This document shows positions 14,286 through 20,136 of a stretch of 20,136 nt of DNA, piece after piece; position 1 is the stretch's first letter, and each line of letters starts with the position of its first letter. Source of the stretch: Candidatus Omnitrophota bacterium (GTDB taxonomy: Bacteria; Omnitrophota; Gorgyraeia; Pluralincolimonadales; Pluralincolimonadaceae); assembly GCA_020061685.1 (NCBI GenBank), contig JAGUXU010000198.1:1-20136 (forward strand), given 5' to 3'. The notes under the pieces were generated by a model that did no database searches, had not been told where the DNA came from, and saw nothing but the letters and a program-made list of their open reading frames with translations. Both the position numbers and the translations under genes were made by a program.

Positions 14286-16034
14286 ATGTTAAAAAAAGGC
14301 ATTTTTACAATTTCAATAGATACGGAACTCGCATGGGGGACTTTCGAGCACGGGGGGCACCTTAAATATAAGGATGCCTATAAAAAGTACCGCTTGTTGA
14401 TTTCCGAATTATTGAAATTATTTGAGAAATATGAAATCTCGGCAACATGGTCGATTGTCGGGCATCTTTTTCTCGACAGGTGCAGTAAAGAAAATGGCAA
14501 ATTGCATCCCGATATAGTCAGGCCTAATTATAGCTGGTATAAAAATGATTGGTTCGACTGCGATCCCGGTACCGATATGTCTAAAGATAATTTTTGGTAT
14601 GGAAGCGATATCGTAAAGATGATTCAGGATGCTGCACCCGAACAAGAAATAGCTTCTCATTCATTTGGCCACCCCATATTCTCGGATCCGGGTTGTTTTA
14701 GGGCAACAGCGGAGTCCGATATAGCAAAATGCGTCGCCTTAGCAAGAGATAAAGGCATAAAGTTAAGCAGTTTTACATTTCCCCGTAACTCTCCGGGGCA
14801 TTTGGATGTTTTGGTCGAGCACGGATTTAAGATATTCCGCGGGAAAGACGCTACTTCCTTTAATTTTAGGCCCCCTATTTTAAGAAAAGCAATGCTTCTT
14901 CTTGGCGATATGTTTGCCGCAACACCGCCTGTAGTAGAGCCGCATTTTATCGCAGGCAGTGAACTTATCGAGCTGAAGGGTTCCATGTTATTCAGATTTG
15001 CGCACGGAGCAAGCAGGTTTATTCCGAAGGACGTACGTTTTAAGAAGGCAGAGAAGGGGATCGATAGCGCGATAAGAGAAGGGAAGATTTTCAATCTATG
15101 GTTTCACCCCATAAGTTTTGCATGGAGGACTTCTGAAATGCTTGATGAGTTTGAGAAGATTTTAAAATATGCCAGCAAAAAGCAGAAGGCGGGCGATTTG
15201 AAAATTTTAACTTTAAAGGAAATAGGAGATATGTATGCTAAAGAGAAGAAAGATAATGACAGCTATAACCCGGAAGCCATCACTCTGCATAATGACAGGA
15301 GTTGTCTATTTAAAGAAGGTTACTCAGACGATCTATCGTCTTATCATTCCAACGCCTTTAAATACGGCAGAAAGAAAGTCGAGAGGGCCTTGCTTTCTTT
15401 TCTTGACAACTTGAACCCCGGCGGGCGGATCGTCGAGGTCGGTTCCGGGACCGGCTATTACCTGAATGTAATGAATAAGAGGGGCTTTGATTGTATCGGG
15501 GTCGACCTTGCCGAAAAAATGATCAGGCAATCGCGGTCATTATATCCGACCATACCCGTTCAGCGCGCTGACGCAAGGAACCTCCCTTTTTCTGATGACA
15601 GCCTGGACGCCGTTGTCAGCATAGAAACGCTGAGGTATTTTTCGGACCAGCATGCTTTTTTAAAAGAGATACAGAGGGCGCTCAAGCCTGGAGGGATGCT
15701 CTTCGTCACCGCCGCACCGCTTTTGTCCATGAACACTTACGGGATATTCAATAGTTTGTGCCGGTTCTTTAATCTAAAATCGTTTGTTTCCTGTTTTCAA
15801 TCTTTTGAGACGGCGGAGAGCCTGAAACGTCGGCTTGAAGAAGCCGGATTTGAACTTGTCTCCGTCAAGGGATATTTTTTCGGGCCTTATTTTTTACTGG
15901 ACAAGATCCAGCCTAAACTTAGTTCCTTCTTGATGCGGCACCTGGAGGGGACCGATGATAAGTTAGGAAAACTTAATTTGATCAGGAATTTTTCTAATCA
16001 CTTGGTCGCTATCGCCAGAAAACCATATAAATGA
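14286..16034 (+). CDS. Polysaccharide deacetylase (NodB/CE4-like) fused to SAM methyltransferase
   Basis: This 582-residue protein has two catalytic-looking domains. Residues 5-315 resemble NodB/CE4 deacetylases. SIDTELAWG at 10-18 stands where motif 1 (TFDDG) is expected; its D-x-E spacing is like the XrtA/PEP-CTERM-associated deacetylases. HSFGH at 125-129 is a clear metal-binding motif 2, and FTFPRN (163-168) and FHP (273-275) mark later motifs. Residues about 355-575 are a class I methyltransferase, with RIVEVGSGTGYY at 381-392, GVDLAE and LPFSDDSLDAVVS from 433. The protein has no signal peptide, so the deacetylation is probably cytoplasmic on a lipid-linked or nucleotide sugar. A free amino or hydroxyl exposed by the first domain might be methylated by the second; this is inference. 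It starts 1 bp after the GT-C stop. Confidence 0.85.
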   Translation: MLKKGIFTISIDTELAWGTFEHGGHLKYKDAYKKYRLLISELLKLFEKYEISATWSIVGHLFLDRCSKENGKLHPDIVRPNYSWYKNDWFDCDPGTDMSKDNFWYGSDIVKMIQDAAPEQEIASHSFGHPIFSDPGCFRATAESDIAKCVALARDKGIKLSSFTFPRNSPGHLDVLVEHGFKIFRGKDATSFNFRPPILRKAMLLLGDMFAATPPVVEPHFIAGSELIELKGSMLFRFAHGASRFIPKDVRFKKAEKGIDSAIREGKIFNLWFHPISFAWRTSEMLDEFEKILKYASKKQKAGDLKILTLKEIGDMYAKEKKDNDSYNPEAITLHNDRSCLFKEGYSDDLSSYHSNAFKYGRKKVERALLSFLDNLNPGGRIVEVGSGTGYYLNVMNKRGFDCIGVDLAEKMIRQSRSLYPTIPVQRADARNLPFSDDSLDAVVSIETLRYFSDQHAFLKEIQRALKPGGMLFVTAAPLLSMNTYGIFNSLCRFFNLKSFVSCFQSFETAESLKRRLEEAGFELVSVKGYFFGPYFLLDKIQPKLSSFLMRHLEGTDDKLGKLNLIRNFSNHLVAIARKPYK

Positions 16035-17437
16035 TGACGGATGTAATATTAATTAATCCTCCTTACAGCAATATAATTTACAAGAACGCCAAGATAAAAG
16101 TCGGCGTGCCTGTAGACCCATTGCTTAATTTAGCGATGCTTGCCGCGCCGGTAATTGAAGCGGGTTATAAGGCCAGGATATTAGACCTCGACATAGAAGA
16201 AGATCCGTATTCATATCTAAAAGAGGAAGTTGCGAAAGCCAATCCCAGATTCGTAGGTATAACGTTTACCACCCCTTTATATGGAGAAGCAAAAAAATTG
16301 GCCCTCTTGGTCAAAGAAGTCAAGCCGGATATCACTCTCGTTGCCGGAGGTGCGCATGCGACGACTTTTCCCAGAGAGGTCCTCGAGGCATCGGCGTTTG
16401 ATATCGTAGCGGTCGGAGAAGCGGATTTCGTCATGCGGGACCTATTAACGCAGGGGGGGCGGAGGAATATTAAGGGATTGGTTTTTAAGGAGGACGGCAG
16501 CATCGTAGACACCGGCAGGGCGGATTATATAGATAATCTGGACGACCTGCCGTTTCCGGCCTGGCACCTTTATGACATCAAGAGATACAACAGAGTCTCT
16601 TTGAGCAACAGAAAAAGCCCGCCTGGCTATCTGGAAACTAGCCGGGGCTGCCCATGGGGATGCGTTTTTTGTAATAAGAATATTCAGGGAAGAAAATTCC
16701 GTCCCAAGAGCCCGAAGAGATTGGTCGATGAGATCGAATATATGCTCAAGACCGGGTTCGCGGAAATAAATATCCTCGATGACACTTTTTCCACGGATAT
16801 CAATAGGGCCAAGGCGATTTGCGACGAAATTATAACCAGAGGCCTGAAATTCCCGTGGCACCCCTTAAACGGCATCCGGGTTGATTGCGTGGACAAAGAA
16901 TTGTTTATGAAGATGAAAAAGGCAGGCTGTTACAAGGTTTCATTCGGTATAGAATCAGGTAATCAGGACGTCCTTTCAAAAATAAATAAGGGAATAAAAT
17001 TACAGCAGGTAAGAGATGCGGTGCGATGGGCGAGGGAGGCGGGATTTGAGACATTCGGGTATTTTATGATCGGTCTTCCCGGAGACACTGAAGAAACGAT
17101 AAAAGACACTATACGTTTTGCGAAGGAGTTAAAACTCGATATCGCTAAATTTAATATCACTATTCCCTTGCCCGGCACAAGGCTATTTGATGAATGGGAC
17201 AAATTAGGATTGATCAAAACAAAAGATTGGGGAAAATATAATTTCTATTCGCCTAGTTATGAATTATACAACCATCCCACCTTGTCTCACGAGATGATCG
17301 CTGAATATTACAAAAAGGCGTACAGGTCTTTTTATTTTTCTTTTTCATATCTGGCAAGAAGGTTCATCAGGAGTTTAAAATTTGGGACATTTTGCAGGGA
17401 CATCCGTTTGTCCCTGCAAACAGATTGGTTAAATTAG
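16031..17437 (+). CDS. B12-binding-domain radical SAM protein
   Basis: This 468-residue protein has an N-terminal cobalamin-binding domain (VILINPPYS, LAMLAAPVIEAGY, ILDLDIEED, VAGGAHAT, VAVGEAD) and a radical SAM core with GCPWGCVFC, cluster Cys207, Cys211 and Cys214. Landmarks FGIESGNQDVL and PLPGTRLFDEW follow. It heads the second radical SAM, GT2, methyltransferase, GT-C set. The ATGATGA junction with the previous gene permits starts at 16031 or 16034; the first is given. A run of seven guanines at 16453-16459 codes Gly-Gly and is a possible slippage site. A perfect hairpin lies at the 3' end of the coding region. The reaction is unknown. Confidence 0.88.
   Translation: MMTDVILINPPYSNIIYKNAKIKVGVPVDPLLNLAMLAAPVIEAGYKARILDLDIEEDPYSYLKEEVAKANPRFVGITFTTPLYGEAKKLALLVKEVKPDITLVAGGAHATTFPREVLEASAFDIVAVGEADFVMRDLLTQGGRRNIKGLVFKEDGSIVDTGRADYIDNLDDLPFPAWHLYDIKRYNRVSLSNRKSPPGYLETSRGCPWGCVFCNKNIQGRKFRPKSPKRLVDEIEYMLKTGFAEINILDDTFSTDINRAKAICDEIITRGLKFPWHPLNGIRVDCVDKELFMKMKKAGCYKVSFGIESGNQDVLSKINKGIKLQQVRDAVRWAREAGFETFGYFMIGLPGDTEETIKDTIRFAKELKLDIAKFNITIPLPGTRLFDEWDKLGLIKTKDWGKYNFYSPSYELYNHPTLSHEMIAEYYKKAYRSFYFSFSYLARRFIRSLKFGTFCRDIRLSLQTDWLN
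17391..17420 (+). repeat. Perfect 12-bp inverted repeat with 6-base loop
   Basis: The arm TTTGCAGGGACA (17391-17402) and its exact reverse complement TGTCCCTGCAAA (17409-17420) flank a six-base loop. It lies inside the last codons of the radical SAM gene, 17 bases before its stop and 26 bases before the next ATG. No T tract follows, so it is not a standard intrinsic terminator. It could stabilise or process the operon mRNA or affect coupling to the GT2 gene. Confidence 0.8.
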
Positions 17438-17446
17438 GAAGAATAA

Positions 17447-18199
17447 ATGAAATTATCGATTGTGGTACCGGCACATAACGAAGAAGAGAATATCGGCCAG
17501 GCGATATCCGAGATCATCGCGGAGATGACCAGGGAAAAGATCGATTATGAAATTATAGCCGTCGATGACAACAGCGTGGATTCTACGCCTGCCGTTTTAG
17601 CGGAGATGTCCGCCAAATGCCCTAATGTCAAAATAGTGCGGCGTAATCCCCCTAAGGGTTTTGGAAGCGCGATACGGGAGGGCTTGGCGCATATAAACGG
17701 GGATGCGGTAGCTATCGTAATGGGCGACCTTTCCGACGACCCGGCGGACGTAGTCAGGTGTTTTCGGAAGATAGAGGAGGGGTACGACTGCGTATTCGGC
17801 TCAAGGTTTATAAAAGGCAGTAAGGTCAGGGATTACCCGTTGGTTAAATTGTTGATAAACAGGCTTGCCAACGTATTCATCAAGGTCCTGTTCCTTATTA
17901 AAGCCAATGATATCACGAATGCCTTTAAGCTTTACAAGAGGGAGGTCATAAACGCCGTTCAACCTCTCCAATCGCAGTATTTCAATATTACCGTAGAGAT
18001 CCCTCTAAAAGCGATAGTAAGAGGCTTTACCTATGTGCAGATACCCATAAATTGGTATGGGAGAAAAAGCGGCGTCTCGAAGCTTGGCATAAAAGAGATG
18101 GGGAGGAAATACCTGTTTACAGTCTTGCATGTTTGGCTTGAGAAGATCCTTCTTACGGACGAGATAAACAAGCCGGCACGAAAAAGACGGGTGGCTTAG
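17447..18199 (+). CDS. DPM1-like GT2 glycosyltransferase
   Basis: This 250-residue GT-A family 2 protein has SIVVPAHNEEENI at 4-16, AVDDNSVDST at 38-47, PKGFGSAIREG at 69-79, and MGDLSDDP at 92-99 replacing the common MDADLQHDP-type motif. FGSRF near 125 and a late WYGRKSGVSK stretch are usual for polyprenyl-phosphate mannose/glucose synthase relatives. No long membrane helix is apparent at the C-terminus. It is clearly a different subfamily from the GT2 at 11321, so the two may charge different sugars. It probably loads a polyprenyl phosphate for the GT-C enzyme at 19094. AGGAAG at 17436-17441 is a good ribosome site, and the upstream hairpin may influence its expression. Confidence 0.84.
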   Translation: MKLSIVVPAHNEEENIGQAISEIIAEMTREKIDYEIIAVDDNSVDSTPAVLAEMSAKCPNVKIVRRNPPKGFGSAIREGLAHINGDAVAIVMGDLSDDPADVVRCFRKIEEGYDCVFGSRFIKGSKVRDYPLVKLLINRLANVFIKVLFLIKANDITNAFKLYKREVINAVQPLQSQYFNITVEIPLKAIVRGFTYVQIPINWYGRKSGVSKLGIKEMGRKYLFTVLHVWLEKILLTDEINKPARKRRVA

Positions 18200-18206
18200 G
18201 GACAAG

Positions 18207-19094
18207 ATGCGTTGCCAGTGCTGCGGCGGCAGAGATTATAAGGTTATCGCCAAGTTACGCAATGCCTCCATTGCAAGATGCTTGAATTGCAATTTGACGT
18301 TTGTAATTAATGATAAAAGCGATTTCCGTAGTTCCAATACGGATTATTTCGATGCATACGATCTGGAGAAGTATGTTGCGTATTATCAGGATTTTAGAAA
18401 TAGATTATACAAGACGCATCTTTTGAATATTGAAAAATTTGTTTCAAAAGGCCCGATTTTAGATATAGGCTGTGCTTTTGGTTGGTTTCTCGAGGTAGCC
18501 AGGGACCTTGGCTGGCAGGTCTTTGGGATTGAGCAGACGGAGAGGATAGCTGAGATCGCGCGTAAAAAAAATGGTTTAAATGTTATCTCCGGCGACCTCA
18601 AATCGATAGGCCATTTTAATACGGATTTCAAGGTGATCACCCTATGGAATGTCTTGGAGCATATCGCCGAACCTCTCAACGCGCTCAGGTCCTTATATGA
18701 TAAATTGTCACCGGACGGGCTCTTAGTCATCTCAGTCCCGAATATAAACGGTTTATATTCCCGTCTCGCTTATTTGTCTTATAAAATAAGCCTGGGGAGA
18801 GTTACTTTTCCACTTGAACAGCTTTATCAGATCGATAACCCTTATATGCATATGTTTCATTTTTCTGAGCATACCTTAGAGTCATTGCTGAAGAAATGTA
18901 ATTTCAGGGTCATCAGGGCCTTCAAACAGCCGGTGATCGACATTAGAAAGATCGGAGAGAGAATCGATATGGAAAAAAATCTGAAAACCGGCTTGTTAAG
19001 GCCTGTTTTAATAGGCATTACAAAGGCCGTATTTTATCTTTCTGAGGTCACAAATTTACACGATGAAATCGTCTTATATGTGAAAAAATGCTGA
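18207..19094 (+). CDS. Class I SAM methyltransferase with N-terminal zinc-ribbon-like Cys motif
   Basis: This 295-residue protein opens with CQCCGGRD (Cys3, 5, 6) and CLNCN (Cys25, 28), forming a likely Cys4 zinc ribbon. A Methyltransf_23-type core follows: PILDIGCAFGWF at 83-94, GIEQTE near 107-112, and LWNVLEHI before a PDGLLVISVPN strand. Proteins with this layout are common in glycan clusters and methylate sugars or other cluster products, though the precise substrate is open. It starts 7 bp after the GT2 stop, with AGGGA at 18198-18202, and its stop forms TGATG with the next gene. It occupies the same slot in the second gene set as the methyltransferase at 12034 does in the first, but lacks close similarity to it. 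Confidence 0.86.
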   Translation: MRCQCCGGRDYKVIAKLRNASIARCLNCNLTFVINDKSDFRSSNTDYFDAYDLEKYVAYYQDFRNRLYKTHLLNIEKFVSKGPILDIGCAFGWFLEVARDLGWQVFGIEQTERIAEIARKKNGLNVISGDLKSIGHFNTDFKVITLWNVLEHIAEPLNALRSLYDKLSPDGLLVISVPNINGLYSRLAYLSYKISLGRVTFPLEQLYQIDNPYMHMFHFSEHTLESLLKKCNFRVIRAFKQPVIDIRKIGERIDMEKNLKTGLLRPVLIGITKAVFYLSEVTNLHDEIVLYVKKC

Positions 19095-20136
19095 TGAAAA
19101 AACACTATTTTCTTATCGTCTTATTTATCGCGGCAGCCATCCGATGCATAAATCTGACTCAACCGTTGTTGGAGGGGGCCTCGACCCGCCAGACGGAAAA
19201 CGCGATGATCGCGAGAAATCTTTACCAAGATAAGGATTGTAAGCTGGATATCCTTCATCCGTATTTAACGGACAGGGGGAAGGAAAAGGCCTATCAACTA
19301 GTCGAGTTTCCGCTGCTTCCCTTTTTTGGGGCCCTGGCATATTTTCTTATGGGAGGCGTCCATGAGTTCGTGCTCAGAGCGATATCGATATTTTTCTTTA
19401 TCTTTTCCACCGTGATGCTAAAGAGATTGGCTGAATTTTTCTTCGATGAAGAGGTGGCGCTATATGCGGTATTCGCCTTTTGTTTCAGTCCCCTGAGTAT
19501 TTACTTAGGCAGGGCCTTCCAATATGAGATGGCGATGGTCTTTTTCATCATATCGGCCATTTATTACTTTGCTTGCTGGGTTCAGTCGGAAAAAGTGTTT
19601 AATTTAATCTTATCCGCTCTTTGTTTCACGATAGCCGTCCTCCTAAAAATCCCGAATTTATATTTGATCCCCGTCTTTTTTTATCTGGCATTTAAAGGAT
19701 TGAAGGGAAAGACGATTCTGAAATTACAATTTTCTATTTTCTTGGCTTTTGTGTTTATTTTACTGTTTTTATGGTATAGACATGCATATGCCATTATGAC
19801 GACATACCCGAATGCATATTCGGTATATTTTACCGAGGGGTTTGACTATATCATCAAAAATATTAAAGATTACTTGTTCCATAAGGAGTTCTATAAGACA
19901 AACTTTGATAATCTTATTACCTATACCCTGACGCCGATTGGTTTTACGCTGGCCATATTCGGCTTATTTTTGGACACCGGTAATCATAAGTCGAGAAATG
20001 TGTTTTATGTTTGGCTCTTGGGCGTAATCGGTTTTTTTATGGTCACACCGGCCCAGGCTATGCAGGGTTATTACCAGATGCATTTACTGCCTGTTCTTGC
20101 GGTAATGATCGGAAAATGCGTGGCAAGCTTAAAGCA
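19094..20136 (+). CDS. GT-C membrane glycosyltransferase, 3' end outside window (ArnT/PMT_2-like)
   Basis: At least 347 codons are open to the right edge, so the C-terminus is missing. After a short hydrophobic start the protein has GASTRQTENAMIARNLYQD (28-46) and EFPLLPFFGALAYFL from 71. This matches the bacterial GT39-like family that usually reads WRQTDTA..IARNFY and ETEFPLYP, with the catalytic acidic residue in the first outside loop. Multiple membrane helices follow, including FSPLSIYLGRAFQYEMAM. It should use a polyprenyl-phosphate sugar, plausibly made by the GT2 at 17447. The start at 19094 overlaps the methyltransferase stop by one base. An in-frame ATG at 19088 is an alternative adding two residues. 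No Shine-Dalgarno is visible, so coupling is likely. Confidence 0.8.
   Translation, partial: MKKHYFLIVLFIAAAIRCINLTQPLLEGASTRQTENAMIARNLYQDKDCKLDILHPYLTDRGKEKAYQLVEFPLLPFFGALAYFLMGGVHEFVLRAISIFFFIFSTVMLKRLAEFFFDEEVALYAVFAFCFSPLSIYLGRAFQYEMAMVFFIISAIYYFACWVQSEKVFNLILSALCFTIAVLLKIPNLYLIPVFFYLAFKGLKGKTILKLQFSIFLAFVFILLFLWYRHAYAIMTTYPNAYSVYFTEGFDYIIKNIKDYLFHKEFYKTNFDNLITYTLTPIGFTLAIFGLFLDTGNHKSRNVFYVWLLGVIGFFMVTPAQAMQGYYQMHLLPVLAVMIGKCVASLK

Noticed and set aside
17391..17420. Intrinsic terminator
   Set aside because: The stem is strong but sits within a coding region and has no following T tract; the next gene is only 26 bases away.

Overview
The window is one unbroken run of plus-strand genes that build and decorate a cell-surface glycan. 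It holds sixteen complete or near-complete genes plus the last codons of a gene entering from the left; the final gene runs off the right edge. Most neighbours overlap (ATGA, TGATG, or 7-13 bp) or are separated by fewer than 25 bp. I see no internal promoter, classical terminator, tRNA, rRNA, CRISPR array or insertion sequence, and no gap over 300 bases. The organism is a bacterium of moderate GC. The density of B12-type radical SAM proteins, glycosyltransferases and domain fusions recalls uncultured lineages such as Omnitrophota, but this is a guess from gene style and not shown by any marker gene.

Left part (1-9896): a nonulosonate (sialic-acid-type) block. It starts with the end of a UDP-GlcNAc 2-epimerase (NeuC/WecB type). 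Next comes a GT2 glycosyltransferase fused to a cytidylyltransferase-like domain whose nucleotide loop is degenerate. A formyltransferase, a LarA-type lactate racemase homologue and a B12-binding radical SAM enzyme follow. Then come a compact CMP-sugar synthetase fused to a divergent NeuB synthase with a SAF domain, a GT-B glycosyltransferase and a Wzx-like flippase. Together they suggest synthesis, activation, transfer and export of an acidic sugar, possibly with an unusual acyl group.

Right part (9889-20136): the order radical SAM/B12 protein, DPM1-like GT2, SAM methyltransferase, multi-membrane GT-C transferase occurs twice (9889-14284 and 16031 to the right edge). A polysaccharide deacetylase fused to a methyltransferase lies between the two sets. 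DPM1-like enzymes normally make polyprenyl-phosphate sugars and GT-C enzymes use them, so each set could be a make-modify-transfer module for a decorated sugar. The members of the two sets are dissimilar enough that a recent tandem duplication is unlikely.

The most notable points are the repeated four-gene order, the NeuB domain with substitutions at two expected active-site positions, the two unusual cytidylyltransferase-like fusions, the LarA homologue in a glycan operon, the deacetylase-methyltransferase fusion, and a perfect 12-bp hairpin just before a gene junction at 17391-17420. All functions are inferred from motifs read by eye; no database search was possible.
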